A stretch of DNA of 64,000 nt, from NCBI RefSeq assembly GCF_019355555.1, contig NZ_CP072141.1:1110001-1174000 (forward strand), written 5' to 3'. The translations under genes and the position numbers were made by a program. Origin of the DNA: Rhizobium sp. L51/94. Its GTDB lineage: Bacteria > Pseudomonadota > Alphaproteobacteria > Rhizobiales > Rhizobiaceae. Position 1 is the stretch's first letter. Each line of letters begins with the position of its first letter. Shown piece after piece: positions 44,495 through 54,654 of this stretch. The notes under the pieces were generated by a model that worked only from the letters and a program-made list of their open reading frames with translations, was not told the origin of the DNA and searched no databases.

Positions 44495-45756
44495 GCCGAT
44501 TGCTTCCGGTTGTCGTCTTTTTGCCATTCCTCCTCGAACAGCCGGCTGAGGTGTCGGATGCTGGAATGATAGTCGAAGTTCTCGCGCACCCGCCGCTCGG
44601 CAGCCAAACCCAGACGGTGGCGAAGGGCGGGGTCGCGGATTGCGGTTTCCAGAGCCCGGGCCAGGCCGGTTGGGTCTTCGGAAGAGACCAGCAGCCCATT
44701 CTCGCCGTCGATCAAAAGTTCCGGAACGCCGGAAACCCGCGTCGAGATGCAGGCGAGACGCTGGCTGGAGGCCTCGACCAGCACGTTCGGCAGCCCATCG
44801 CGGTCTCCGTCGGCAGCAACGCGGCAAGCAAGCGCAAACACATCGGCACGTCGATAGTGTGCCAGCACCTCATCCTGCGCCATCGCACCCTTCCAGATGA
44901 TGCGGTCGGCAATGCCGAGACTGTCCGCCAGTGCTTTGAGCTCGGGCAACCGGTCACCGCCGCCGATATGCTCGAAGCGCCAGTGGAGCGTCTCAGGCAA
45001 CAGCGCCAGCGCCCGCAGCAGCACGTCGTAGCCCTTTTTCTCGACGGCGCGGCCGACGCTGAGCAGCAACACCGGTGCAGCGGGATCGCTGCCGTTGCGG
45101 TTGGAATGTTGACTTTGGGAAGGGCTGAAACGGGCGAGGTCGAGACCGTGGTAGCTTAGGTGCACACGCTCCTTGAATGGCGTTAAAGTTCGCATGTGGT
45201 CAAAACCACTATGAGTGCAGGTCACGGCCCAACGGGCCTGTCCGAGCTTTTCGGTCAGTTCCCAGTCGGGTGACGTCCAGATATCCTTGGCATGCGCCGA
45301 ACAGGTCCAAGGGGTGCCGGTGAGAATGCTTGCATAGGCGGTGACGGAGGCGGGGGTGTGAATGAAGTGGGCATGCAGCCACTCGGCTCCGTCAGGCCAC
45401 TCATGCGCAAGCACCATGGCCTGGCCGAGGCGGCGAAATCGGTTGCGCGTCGGGTCACGTTTCAGGTCGGCCCAGAATTGGCGCAGCAGCGGCCGAAAGC
45501 CGGGTCGGTGCCTGACCGATAGTAGCGCCTTGACGACGCGCAACGGCTCCTCGTGCAGATATTCCGGCAGGTAGACGACACGCGCCTTGATCTCGTCGTG
45601 GACCGGGTGCCGCTTCTTGTCGGTGGGACGGCGCATCGAGATCAGCGTCAGGTCGAAGCCCGCCTGCTCCAGCCCAAGCAGCTCCTGGGCAATAAACGTT
45701 TCAGACAGCCGGGGATAGCCCTTGAGGACGACCAGTATTTTTTTTCGGATAGGCAA
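44491..45756 (-). CDS. GT4 glycosyltransferase
   Basis: 421 residues. LKGYPRLSETFIAQELLGL at the N-terminus and the C-terminal VGRAVEKKGYDVLLRAL and GLPNVLVEASSQRLACIST (the family E-x7 region near 320) fit the colanic-acid/WcaL-type subgroup of GT4. Start chosen as TTG at 45756, 10 bases after the stop of the upstream gene, because no ATG exists before residue 60; a GTG at 45774 would overlap that gene. It lies between two related GT28-like genes in a tightly packed trio. Confidence 0.82.
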   Translation of the reverse strand: MPIRKKILVVLKGYPRLSETFIAQELLGLEQAGFDLTLISMRRPTDKKRHPVHDEIKARVVYLPEYLHEEPLRVVKALLSVRHRPGFRPLLRQFWADLKRDPTRNRFRRLGQAMVLAHEWPDGAEWLHAHFIHTPASVTAYASILTGTPWTCSAHAKDIWTSPDWELTEKLGQARWAVTCTHSGFDHMRTLTPFKERVHLSYHGLDLARFSPSQSQHSNRNGSDPAAPVLLLSVGRAVEKKGYDVLLRALALLPETLHWRFEHIGGGDRLPELKALADSLGIADRIIWKGAMAQDEVLAHYRRADVFALACRVAADGDRDGLPNVLVEASSQRLACISTRVSGVPELLIDGENGLLVSSEDPTGLARALETAIRDPALRHRLGLAAERRVRENFDYHSSIRHLSRLFEEEWQKDDNRKQSA

Positions 45757-45766
45757 TGGCTGCGCT

Positions 45767-46981
45767 CTACTCACCGACGACGGAAAGCGAGGGATAGCTC
45801 TCCCGCCCGTCGAGCCACTCGCCGACGATCTGCGAGATGTTGACGAGACCCTCGAGCCGCATGTTCTTCTCACCGCTCTTCGATGGAGGTGCACGATTGA
45901 CCAGCTTCTTCAAGGCTGCCGACAACTGCAATGCGTCCTCGGACTCCTCGGGCAGCAGCATGTCGACAAGTCCCAGTGCACTCGCCCGCTGGGCGCGGAT
46001 CAGTTGTTCCTCGCGCGGCCGCGTCCGCGGGATGATAAGCGCCGGCTTGTCGAAAGACAGGATTTCGCAATAGGTGTTGTAGCCACCCATGGCGACCACG
46101 GCCGTCGCACCATCGATCAGTTCTTCCATGCGCTTGTCGAACTCGATCACCTCGAGACAGCTGATCTTGTTGGCACGCTCGACAAGTTCGGTCCGCTCAC
46201 GGGCCGGCATATAGGGTCCGAGCACGATCAGCGTCTTGTACTGCAGCGAGCGATCCTTCTCATAGGCGTTGACGATATCTCGCACGAGATCCGCGCCATC
46301 GCCGCCGCCGCCTGTTGTCACCAGAATGTAGTCCTCATCTGGCACATGCTCGGATTTCTTGCCCTGCGGCACGCTGCGCTGCAGGAAGCCGACAAAGTCC
46401 ATTTTCCGTCGTACACCGGCGGGAACGTCGAGGCCGAGAAGCGGATCGTAGAAATCGGGCGGCCCATAGACCCACACCCGGTCGTAGTACTGGTCGATCT
46501 TCTCCAGCATGTTGCTCTTCTTCCACTCGGCATCGAGCAGATGCGGCGCATCCATCACATCGCGCATGCCGAGCACCAGCGTCGTGCCGCGCGCCTTCAG
46601 ATATTGCAGCGTTTCCTCGACTTCGCCCTTGAGACCGAGCGGTTCCTTGTCGACGATGAAGATGTCCGGCTGGAAGTTTTCGGCCGTCTGGCGGATGATC
46701 GCCTGGCGCATCTTCAGCGTGTCTTTCAGGTCGACGTCGCCGGACATCGAGGTGTATTCGCCGTCCTTGAGCTTGATGACGCTCGGCACCTGGACGAAGT
46801 CGACACGGGCACGGTAGTCGAATGCCCCGGCGATGGTTGCGCCCGAAATAATGAGGACATTCAGCCCGCGATAGTCGCCAACCAGCGAATGCGCGATCGT
46901 CCGGCAGCGGCGCAGGTGTCCGAGCCCGAACGTGTCATGGCTGTACATGAGTATGCGTGCATCTTCAACGCGCCGTTTCAT
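45767..46981 (-). CDS. GT28/MurG-like glycosyltransferase, first of a pair
   Basis: 404 residues. MYSHDTFGLGHLRRCRTIA carries the G-x-G-H-x-x-R loop; VTTGGGGDGADL and MGGYNTYCEILSFDKPALI form the C-terminal donor site. Its partner at 43364-44494 shares both motifs and a central (G/S)-(M/V)-RD segment, so the two likely arose by duplication. ATG at 46981 with GAGG 8 bases upstream; a TTG two codons earlier is less likely. First gene of the trio; the 99-base gap to the permease gene at 47081 should hold its promoter. Confidence 0.83.
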   Translation of the reverse strand: MKRRVEDARILMYSHDTFGLGHLRRCRTIAHSLVGDYRGLNVLIISGATIAGAFDYRARVDFVQVPSVIKLKDGEYTSMSGDVDLKDTLKMRQAIIRQTAENFQPDIFIVDKEPLGLKGEVEETLQYLKARGTTLVLGMRDVMDAPHLLDAEWKKSNMLEKIDQYYDRVWVYGPPDFYDPLLGLDVPAGVRRKMDFVGFLQRSVPQGKKSEHVPDEDYILVTTGGGGDGADLVRDIVNAYEKDRSLQYKTLIVLGPYMPARERTELVERANKISCLEVIEFDKRMEELIDGATAVVAMGGYNTYCEILSFDKPALIIPRTRPREEQLIRAQRASALGLVDMLLPEESEDALQLSAALKKLVNRAPPSKSGEKNMRLEGLVNISQIVGEWLDGRESYPSLSVVGE

Positions 46982-47080
46982 GGGCAAAACCTCAAGTCCA
47001 AACGTCTTTCGCAGTTAGTTTGCAAGAGGGAGCCAATGCCGTCATGCGCCGTGCGCGCTGTTTTGCGTCCGCACCACACG

Positions 47081-48256
47081 CTATTTGTAGGGATCGGCAG
47101 CATCGCGCAAGCCATCTCCCAGAAAATTGAAGGCAAGTATCACAAGAATTACCGGAATCATCGGGAACAGAAGCCAAGGATAAAAAGCGATAACGCTGAC
47201 GCTTCGGGCCTCTGTCAGCAGGATACCCCAGCTGGTGATGGGTGGGCGCAGGCCAAGGCCGAGAAAGCTCAGGGCTGTTTCGCCGAGGATCATGCTCGGG
47301 ATCGAAATCGTCGCGGTGGCGATCAGATGCGACATGAAGCCCGGTACGAGATGGCGGCCGATGATGCGTCGCGATTTGGCGCCCATCAACTGTGCCGCCA
47401 GCACATAATCCTCTTCGCGCAAGGACAGGAGTTTTGAGCGGACGGCGCGCGCAAGCCCGGTCCAGTCGAGAATGCCGAGAATGATGGTGATCCCGAAGTA
47501 GACCAGGATCGGGCTCCACGTCACCGGCATGATCGCCGCCAGCGCCATCCACAGCGGCAGGCTCGGTAGCGATTGCAGCACTTCGATAACCCGCTGCACG
47601 AGAAGATCGAACCAGCCACCGTGATAACCGGCAAGTCCACCGAGCACGATACCGAGGATGAAGCTGATCGATATGCCGATCAGGCCGATGGTCAGCGAGA
47701 TACGTGCACCGTAGATGATCCGCGAGAATACGTCCCGCCCGAGCCGGTCCGTTCCCAGCAGATACATCTGCCCGCCCACAGCCGGGCAGACCAGATGGAT
47801 GTTGGAGGGAATGGCGCCCCAGAAATTATAGGCATCCCCACGGCAGAGGAAGCGGATCGGCTGCACGTCGTCAGGCTTATCCGTATAGGACCTGCGCAGC
47901 GTCTCGATATCGAGCGACATGGTGCGACCGTAGACAAAAGGCGCCACGAGCTTTCCGTCATGGAAGATGTGGACCGCCTGGGGCGGCGCATGGATGAAGT
48001 CGACATTGCGGGTGTGCAGGCCATAGGGAGCAATGAACTCGGCGATTATAACGACGCCGTAGAGGAAAAGCAGGAATATGCCGGAGGCGACCGCCACCCG
48101 GTGGCGCTTGAATTTCCACCACATAAGCTGCTTTTGCGACGCCATGTGATAGCGCGTCTGGCCCGCCGACATCGCCTCGAACTGCATCGGGTCGAATGGC
48201 GCTGTCGAGACGTAATGCTGCATCGGCGCCCCGGGTTCTGGCAAGGATGAGGTCAA
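47081..48256 (-). CDS. Opp/Dpp-type ABC transporter permease (OppC-like)
   Basis: 391 residues, six or so membrane segments. The first helix is followed by a long periplasmic segment (about 80-160), then GTDRLGRDVFSRIIYGARISL and the EAA loop DYVLAAQLMGAKSRRIIGRH. These are features of OppC-type permeases for peptides, oligosaccharides or nickel. The start is TTG at 48256, overlapping the OppB-like stop (TTGA), with AGGAG 6 bases upstream. Last gene of a four-gene importer operon. Confidence 0.92.
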   Translation of the reverse strand: MTSSLPEPGAPMQHYVSTAPFDPMQFEAMSAGQTRYHMASQKQLMWWKFKRHRVAVASGIFLLFLYGVVIIAEFIAPYGLHTRNVDFIHAPPQAVHIFHDGKLVAPFVYGRTMSLDIETLRRSYTDKPDDVQPIRFLCRGDAYNFWGAIPSNIHLVCPAVGGQMYLLGTDRLGRDVFSRIIYGARISLTIGLIGISISFILGIVLGGLAGYHGGWFDLLVQRVIEVLQSLPSLPLWMALAAIMPVTWSPILVYFGITIILGILDWTGLARAVRSKLLSLREEDYVLAAQLMGAKSRRIIGRHLVPGFMSHLIATATISIPSMILGETALSFLGLGLRPPITSWGILLTEARSVSVIAFYPWLLFPMIPVILVILAFNFLGDGLRDAADPYK

Positions 48257-49251
48257 CGGATGCTCCTGCCCTGCAAGCGGATACGGGGGTCGAGAAAGCC
48301 AAGGGCTATGTCGGAAATCAGCACGCCGATGACATTGAGGACGGCAAGGAACATCAGGAACGATCCGGCAAGATACATGTCCTGGCTCTGCAACGCCTTG
48401 ATCAGCATAGGCCCGGTGGTCTCCAGCGACAGGACGATCGCTGTTATTTCAGCGCCCGAGATGATCGATGGCAGGATCGAACCGATATCGGCGACGAAAA
48501 AGTTGAGGGCCATTCGTAGCGGGTATTTGATCAGCGCACGCAGCGGGTGAAGACCCTTGGCCCGCGCGGTGATGACGTATTGCTTCTGCATCTCGTCAAG
48601 CAGGTTGGCGCGCAGCCTCCGGATCATGCCTGCGGTACCGGCCGTGCCGACGATGACGACGGGGATCCACAGATGCGAGAGGATGGAACTCGCCTTCTCC
48701 CAGCTCATCGGCTGGGACAGATATTTCTGATCCATAAGGTGGCCGATGGAGACGCCGAACCAGACATTGGCGAAATACATCAGGATGAGCGCCAGCATGA
48801 AGTTCGGAATGGCGATCCCGAGCAGCCCGAGAAACGTCAGGCTGTAGTCGCTCCAGCTGTACTGATGCGTCGCCGAATAGATGCCGATGGGAAACGCGAT
48901 CAGCCATGTCAGCAGGATAGTGGTGAACGACACGAGGATAGTCAGCCACAGTCGGTCGCCGACCACCTGGGAGACGGGTAGCTGATACTCGAAGGAATAG
49001 CCAAAATTGCCATGCAGCATGCCGGCCACCCAGTAGACGTACTGGACCGCCACCGGCTTATCCAGGCCGTATTCCTTGCGAAGCTCCTGTATTTCCTGAA
49101 GGTTGGCGGTCTCGCCCTGTGCTTGAAGTTCGGCAATCTGGCTTTCGAAGAAGTCGCCCGGGGGCAGCTGGATGATGGTGAATACCAGCATCGAGATGAC
49201 CAGCAGTGTCGGGACCATGACGGCGATGCGCCAGACGATATATCTAAGCAC
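48253..49251 (-). CDS. Opp/Dpp-type ABC transporter permease (OppB-like)
   Basis: 332 residues. MLRYIVWRIAVMVPTLLVI at the N-terminus, the LRKEYGLDKPVAVQYVYWV loop, and the EAA-type segment KQYVITARAKGLHPLRALI identify an OppB-like permease. The start is GTG at 49251, overlapping the binding-protein stop by eight bases, and the gene overlaps the OppC-like gene by four at its end. The overlaps imply coupled translation. Confidence 0.92.
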   Translation of the reverse strand: MLRYIVWRIAVMVPTLLVISMLVFTIIQLPPGDFFESQIAELQAQGETANLQEIQELRKEYGLDKPVAVQYVYWVAGMLHGNFGYSFEYQLPVSQVVGDRLWLTILVSFTTILLTWLIAFPIGIYSATHQYSWSDYSLTFLGLLGIAIPNFMLALILMYFANVWFGVSIGHLMDQKYLSQPMSWEKASSILSHLWIPVVIVGTAGTAGMIRRLRANLLDEMQKQYVITARAKGLHPLRALIKYPLRMALNFFVADIGSILPSIISGAEITAIVLSLETTGPMLIKALQSQDMYLAGSFLMFLAVLNVIGVLISDIALGFLDPRIRLQGRSIR

Positions 49252-51163
49252 GGGGATGGTCCTCCGTCAGCCAGAAGGTATCGGGCATGTAGATGCCGAG
49301 GAAGCATGTCGGATCGAAACCGTAGAGCGCCTTTTCGGGCACGTTCTGCAGCCGCCTGGAGTGCAGGATTGGCTGCAGGGTGCCATTGATCAATCCGATC
49401 GAAAATACCTGCTCGGTATAGATGGCCAGCATCTTTTGCCAGATTTCCGTCCGTTCCTCGAATGAGGCCGCGATACCCCATTGTGCCAGGAGTTCGTTCA
49501 GCTGCGCAGCCTCGGGAACATCGGGGGCAACCCCCTGGCTTCCGCCGGACAGGTAGTACATGCCCCAGAGCGGCCATTGAAGCTGGTCGTCCATCGTCGG
49601 TGCCAGTTCGCCGGGGTTCATGTCTGCCGTCGGTACGCCATTGTCGAGCCCGTACCAGATGGACATCATGATGCGCCCGCCCATCGCCCGGCTGCGGAAG
49701 ATGTCGCGCTGCGAGGAGCGCGTGAAGGCCGCAATGCCGATCTTCCGCCAGTGGTCGGTGACCAGCTCCATCACATCGGTGTCGAGCGTGCTTTCGCCCG
49801 CTGTCTCAACGGTGATTTCCATCGGCCGCCCGTCGGGCAGCAGGCGCAGGCCGTCTGCGTTGCGCTTGTCGAGGCCAGCAGCATCGAGCAGGGCATTGGC
49901 CTGGGCCGGGTCATGGTTCACCCAGGCCTTGGCGTATTCCGGCTTGAAAAGCGGGCTTTCGGGCAGCACGGTGTCGGCACTTTCAGCACCTAGGCCATAG
50001 AAAGCCGCCATGTTGATCTCGTGACGGTCGATCGCCATGGACAGCGCCCGGCGTACCCTGACGTCGCGGAACACTTCGCGCCAGACCTTGTCGGCACAAT
50101 TGAGGTTCGGCAGCAGCGCCACGCGCGATCCGCGCGCCATTTTCCAGAGGTTGACCTTCACCGGGTAGCGCTTTTCGGCGTCTTTCAGGAACGCATAATC
50201 GTCGAAATCAATGCCGGTCGCCTGCAGGTCGCTTTCGCCGGCACCGGTCTTGGCAGCAATTATCGACGACGAACTGACATTCAGAACGAAGCGGTCGATA
50301 TAGGGAAGCTGCCGCCCGTTCTCGTCGACCCGGTGAAAATACGGGTTGCGCTCGAAAACGAACTGCTCGGCCGGTGGCGCGGTGGTGTTGTGCCAGGGAT
50401 CCAGCACCGGCAGGGCCGGATTTTCCGGACGGTAGGCGCGACCCATCTTGATGTGCATCTCCTGCCACTTGCGCGCATGATTTTCCTTCATGAGCGAAGA
50501 CAGCCTGATCTCGTCCTGATATTTCTTGTGAAACTGCTTGAGGTAATGAGCGGGGCCGGCAAGCACCAACGGCTGCGGGGCAGCGATGATCGGCAGGAAA
50601 TTGGGGTTCGGCTTGTCCCAGGAGTAGCGCACCGTCAGGGAATCGATCACCTCGAACTTCGGCAGGCTGCCATGCGGCCTCAGTTCCAGGGCGCCGCCGC
50701 CCGGAGTGAGCTGCTTGTTGAGGATGACGTCTTCCCACCAGTAGCGAAAATCGTCGACGGTGAACGGCGCGCCGTCCGACCATTTATGGCCGGGCCTGAG
50801 GTGGAAGGTAAAGACCCGGTCGTCTTCGATGTCATAGGATTCGAGAATGTCCGGTTGCATCTGCAACTTCTCGTCATAGCCGATCAGTCGCGCGTAGCCG
50901 TAGATCGTCATGAACCGGAGATCGCTCTGCCCACCGATGATGGTCCGCACCGAGCCGCCATATTGGCCGGGCTGGCGCCCCATCGCCTTCAGTTGGACAA
51001 CCCGAGGGCGGTCCGGCAGGCGGTCGGCCATAGCTGGCATCTGGGCTGCATCCAGCCATGGCCGAAGATATTCCGGCTCAATATCGCGATCTGCAGCGCG
51101 CGCCGAAAACGTCGGCAGCATGGTCGAGGCAATTGCACCAAGGAACGTCCGACGGGTTACCAC
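49244..51163 (-). CDS. Opp/Dpp-type substrate-binding protein with Tat-like signal
   Basis: 639 residues. The N-terminus [14 protein letters not shown] with a cleavage-like ARA-AD near residue 23 resembles a twin-arginine signal. The mature part is an SBP_bac_5 fold (FTFHLRPGHKWSDGAPFTVDD; RVRRALSMAIDRHEIN). At about 640 residues it is longer than standard peptide-binding proteins and may bind an oligosaccharide or another large solute. The start is GTG at 51163, overlapping the ATPase gene by seven bases, with AGGA 9 bases upstream. The frame is open to 51274 but inside the ATPase gene. Confidence 0.9.
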   Translation of the reverse strand: MVTRRTFLGAIASTMLPTFSARAADRDIEPEYLRPWLDAAQMPAMADRLPDRPRVVQLKAMGRQPGQYGGSVRTIIGGQSDLRFMTIYGYARLIGYDEKLQMQPDILESYDIEDDRVFTFHLRPGHKWSDGAPFTVDDFRYWWEDVILNKQLTPGGGALELRPHGSLPKFEVIDSLTVRYSWDKPNPNFLPIIAAPQPLVLAGPAHYLKQFHKKYQDEIRLSSLMKENHARKWQEMHIKMGRAYRPENPALPVLDPWHNTTAPPAEQFVFERNPYFHRVDENGRQLPYIDRFVLNVSSSSIIAAKTGAGESDLQATGIDFDDYAFLKDAEKRYPVKVNLWKMARGSRVALLPNLNCADKVWREVFRDVRVRRALSMAIDRHEINMAAFYGLGAESADTVLPESPLFKPEYAKAWVNHDPAQANALLDAAGLDKRNADGLRLLPDGRPMEITVETAGESTLDTDVMELVTDHWRKIGIAAFTRSSQRDIFRSRAMGGRIMMSIWYGLDNGVPTADMNPGELAPTMDDQLQWPLWGMYYLSGGSQGVAPDVPEAAQLNELLAQWGIAASFEERTEIWQKMLAIYTEQVFSIGLINGTLQPILHSRRLQNVPEKALYGFDPTCFLGIYMPDTFWLTEDHPRA

Positions 51164-53043
51164 GTGCGCAATTCCTGGATGTTGGCGTCGCGATGGGCGC
51201 GAACGAAATGGCCATCGCCGAGATCTGCGTAGGCAAGTTCTTCGCCTTCGGCCTCGGCGAAGTTCGGACCCCAATCCCGCTTCGAGCTCGGGCCGACCGC
51301 TTGCAGCCCTGCAAAGTCGAGGGGACGATCGAGGTCGGGGAAGGGGACGGCTGACAGCAGCGACCGGGTGTAGGGATGCACGGGGTCGCGCAATATGATG
51401 CCCCTGGGGGCGATCTCGACGATGCGTCCGCGATACATCACGGCAATGCGGTCGGCCATGTAATCGACGACCGCCAGATTGTGCGAGATGAACAGGTAGG
51501 TGAGCCCGAGTTCCTTCTGCAGGTCCTTCAGCAGGTTGAGAATCTGCGCCTGCACGGAGACATCGAGCGCCGACACCGGTTCGTCCAGGATCAGCAGCTT
51601 CGGACCGAGAGCCAGTGCCCGGGCGATGCCGATACGCTGGCGCTGCCCGCCGGAAAAGCTGTGTGGATAGCGGCTGAGGTAGCGTTCGTCGAGGCCGATC
51701 GCGCGCATCAGCGCCGAGACTTTCTGCTTGCGGCCGGCGCTATCGCCGCGCCCGTGTATTTCCAGAGGCTCGCTGAGGATATTGCGCACCGTCATGCGCG
51801 GCGAAAGCGACGAAACCGGGTCCTGGAACACCATCTGTATGTTGGTGCGCAATTCCATCAGTTCGTCGCCGCTCACAGCCAGCACATCGACATCGCCGTG
51901 GCCGTCGTTGAAAACGACGGTACCGCTGTCCGGCTGGACGGCGCGCATCAATATCTTGCTGACCGTCGTCTTGCCGCAGCCGCTTTCGCCAACCAGTCCC
52001 AGGCATTCGCCCCGACGAATATCGAAGCTAACATTGTCGACAGCACGCATCTCGGAGCCGGCTCCCCTGTCGAACAGACCGCGCTTTTTTGTTTTGTAAG
52101 TCTTGGCAAGATTGCGGACCGTCAGCAGCACTTCCGGTCCTGCCGGCTCGCTCTTGCGCTTTGCGGAGAATGTATCGATGTTGACAGGCACGTCGCGCAG
52201 CGATTTCAGCCGCTCACCGGGCTTCATGTCGAAATGCGGTACGGCGGACATCAGTCCCTTCAGATAGGGATGTTGCGGGTTCCTGAAGATAGTCTCGACG
52301 GGACCGGCCTCCATCACCTCGCCGTGGTAGATGACAACCACTTCGTCGGCCATATTCGCGACCACGCCGAGATCGTGGGTGATCAGCAGCATCGCCATTT
52401 GCATCTTGCTCTGCAGATCGCGGAGCAGCGTGAGGATTTGTGCCTGGATGGTCACGTCTAGCGCCGTCGTCGGCTCGTCGGCGATCAGCAGCGCCGGGCT
52501 GCAGATCAGCGCCATGGCGATCATCGCTCGCTGGCGCATCCCGCCGGAAAGCTCGAACGGATACATGTTGAAGGTACGCTTGGGGTCCTGAAAGCCCACG
52601 AGCTCCAGCATTTCCTCGGTCTTGAGGCGCTGTTCTTCCTTGGTCGCGGTGCTGTGTATCCGAAGCGCTTCGCTGATCTGGTTTCCAACCGTGTGAAGCG
52701 GGGACAGCGACGTCATCGGCTCCTGGAAAATAGTCGCCATCCTCCCGCCGCGAAGAGCCCGCATGGGGGCGCTGTCGCGCGACAGGCTCAAGATGTCGGT
52801 GGTGACGCCGTTTTTTGGGTCGGTGAACAAAATCCTGCCGGATGCAACAGCCGGAGTGGGCAAAATGCCCATGATTGCCTGGCTTATGATCGACTTTCCG
52901 GACCCGGATTCGCCGACCAGTGCGGTCACCTTGCCCGGTAGGATCCGAAGGCTGGCACCTTTGACGACGGAGAGCTTGTCGCCGTAAAGCGAAAACGATA
53001 CGTCGAGATTTTCGATACGCAGCAAGTCCGTCTCAGGCGCCAT
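51157..53043 (-). CDS. Opp/Dpp-type dual ATP-binding protein
   Basis: 628 residues with two complete nucleotide-binding domains fused (OppD-OppF order). Domain 1: Walker A GESGSGKS, signature LSGGMRQR, Walker [13 protein letters not shown]. Domain 2: [29 protein letters not shown]. Each is followed by the oligopeptide C-terminal extension ([30 protein letters not shown]). ATG at 53043; a GTG 14 codons earlier lacks a ribosome-binding site. First gene of the importer operon. All catalytic residues are intact, unlike the ABC protein at 40475-43192. Confidence 0.94.
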   Translation of the reverse strand: MAPETDLLRIENLDVSFSLYGDKLSVVKGASLRILPGKVTALVGESGSGKSIISQAIMGILPTPAVASGRILFTDPKNGVTTDILSLSRDSAPMRALRGGRMATIFQEPMTSLSPLHTVGNQISEALRIHSTATKEEQRLKTEEMLELVGFQDPKRTFNMYPFELSGGMRQRAMIAMALICSPALLIADEPTTALDVTIQAQILTLLRDLQSKMQMAMLLITHDLGVVANMADEVVVIYHGEVMEAGPVETIFRNPQHPYLKGLMSAVPHFDMKPGERLKSLRDVPVNIDTFSAKRKSEPAGPEVLLTVRNLAKTYKTKKRGLFDRGAGSEMRAVDNVSFDIRRGECLGLVGESGCGKTTVSKILMRAVQPDSGTVVFNDGHGDVDVLAVSGDELMELRTNIQMVFQDPVSSLSPRMTVRNILSEPLEIHGRGDSAGRKQKVSALMRAIGLDERYLSRYPHSFSGGQRQRIGIARALALGPKLLILDEPVSALDVSVQAQILNLLKDLQKELGLTYLFISHNLAVVDYMADRIAVMYRGRIVEIAPRGIILRDPVHPYTRSLLSAVPFPDLDRPLDFAGLQAVGPSSKRDWGPNFAEAEGEELAYADLGDGHFVRAHRDANIQELRTW

Positions 53044-53196
53044 GCAAAAGAATTTCCCCGTATCACCTGTGACCCGCGCCGGCACACTAACGTAGGCTAT
53101 AACGGGTGTCCAGTTCGCCGGTTCCAGTCTCCCGACAGAAATCTGCTTCGTCTTCAGATACCTATCAGAATGGCGCGAAGGAGCTTATGCTTGGCT

Positions 53197-54537
53197 CTAC
53201 TGGACGATTTTTCCGGGTTGCCGCCGGATATCCTGTTTCTTGGCGTCGCGATGCAGAAGAATAACTTGCTCTGCCTCGGATAACCCGTCCGTCGCGGCAT
53301 CGTAGAAAACATCCTGATCACCCTGCGATGTAACAACAGGCTTCGGGTGAAGTACAGTCAGTTTCTGCCGTACGCCGCGAAGCTTTTCTTCGCCGAGCGT
53401 TACCCAATCGCCGCCGCTATAGCCAACGAATGCCTTGCTGGCGACCACTTCGCGGGAATACTTCTTGGTCAGCGATTGCAGTCTTTGCACTTCGTTGACG
53501 GCGGAGCCGAACGCGGAGAATGTCAGCCGGTCCCTGAGGCCGACGTTGCCGAACATAACATTGCCGACATGCAAGCCGATGCCATAGCGGATCGGGTTTA
53601 GCTTTCTGGACAGGCGATCCTCGTTCAGTTGCGCGACACGCATCTGCGCCTGCGCGACGGCAGCAAGCGCTGCCCGGCAGGCAACCTTCGACGGGTCCCT
53701 GTGCCTGTCGCAGGGATACACCGCCAGAAATCCGTCCCCGAGAAAACTCATGATTTCGCCGCCGTTCCGGTTGAACGGCGCGGCTATCGCGTCGAAGAAC
53801 GCGTTCAGCGTGTCGATATACGCCTGGCGCCCCTCTTTCTCGGCAAATACCGTCGATTGACGCATGTCTCCCATCACCAAAGCGGCGCGGATAGTCTCGC
53901 CGTCGCCGCGCCGGATCTGGCCGTTCAGCACGCGTCTGCCCGCATCGCCTCCGAGATAGGTGGTCAGCATGTTGTTGGCGAGCTTGCCGAGCACCGCCAT
54001 CTTGGCTGCCAGCGCCAGATGGTTTTGCATCCGCAACAGGGCACCGATCATCTCTTCACTGAAGCCGCTCGCGCCATCCGTTGCCCACGAACCCATCATG
54101 CCTTGCGCCGAGCCGTCACCGAAGGTCTGCACGAAGGCTATGTAGTCGGTGACTTTCTCCTTGCGCAGTTCCTCGAAGATCGGGAAGTCAAGCGGCCCGT
54201 CGCCGTCGATGCGGCGGCGCATATAGTCGAGATTGCTGGTCAGCAGATGGTAATAGGGGCTTTGCAGGAACCGCTCCGGCTTTTCGCCGGAGTGGCGATA
54301 ACCTTCGATCGTCAGCCCGCTGGCGCGACGCCAGGTGAATCCCAGCGCATCATAGAGTGGATGCAGCATCGAAAATGTCAGATGCACACGGGCAATCGGC
54401 AGGCCGGATGCGGAAATACGGTCACAGAAGCCGCGCACGACGTTCTCGAGGTTTTCGCCCGTCAGCGCCGCCTGCGTCAACCACTCCGCCACCTTGTCGA
54501 GAAAAATGTCGGAGACGCTGGGAAAGGAGTTCGTCAT
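53197..54537 (-). CDS. Class III adenylate/guanylate cyclase with N-terminal sensory region
   Basis: 446 residues, soluble. An N-terminal region of about 190 residues of unknown type (HLTFSMLHPLYDALGFTWRR) precedes a class III cyclase domain: metal-binding Asp224 in VMGDMRQST and Asp268 in FLGDG, and the transition-state Asn348/Arg352 in SAVNEVQRL. The usual GD before x-VN reads GS, a possible change at the base-recognition position. The ATG at 54537 is preferred over an upstream frame. It is 117 bases after the DUF3095 gene on the same strand. Product likely cAMP. Confidence 0.87.
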   Translation of the reverse strand: MTNSFPSVSDIFLDKVAEWLTQAALTGENLENVVRGFCDRISASGLPIARVHLTFSMLHPLYDALGFTWRRASGLTIEGYRHSGEKPERFLQSPYYHLLTSNLDYMRRRIDGDGPLDFPIFEELRKEKVTDYIAFVQTFGDGSAQGMMGSWATDGASGFSEEMIGALLRMQNHLALAAKMAVLGKLANNMLTTYLGGDAGRRVLNGQIRRGDGETIRAALVMGDMRQSTVFAEKEGRQAYIDTLNAFFDAIAAPFNRNGGEIMSFLGDGFLAVYPCDRHRDPSKVACRAALAAVAQAQMRVAQLNEDRLSRKLNPIRYGIGLHVGNVMFGNVGLRDRLTFSAFGSAVNEVQRLQSLTKKYSREVVASKAFVGYSGGDWVTLGEEKLRGVRQKLTVLHPKPVVTSQGDQDVFYDAATDGLSEAEQVILLHRDAKKQDIRRQPGKIVQ

Positions 54538-54654
54538 GCAAGCGGTTCTCTGGAGTGGCGTCGGTTGCCGGGTGCAAGGGGCAACTGTTACGGAGGCAGA
54601 TAAGAACATTTCAGGTTGAGGCAATGGGCACGGTAAAGCCTGTCGCGTAAAACA

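Noticed and set aside
45722-47437. 571-codon open frame on the plus strand
   Set aside because: Antisense of a GT28-like gene and part of a permease gene; no domain signature.
51157-53043. Two separate ATPase genes (oppD and oppF)
   Set aside because: The reading frame is continuous through both domains with no internal stop.
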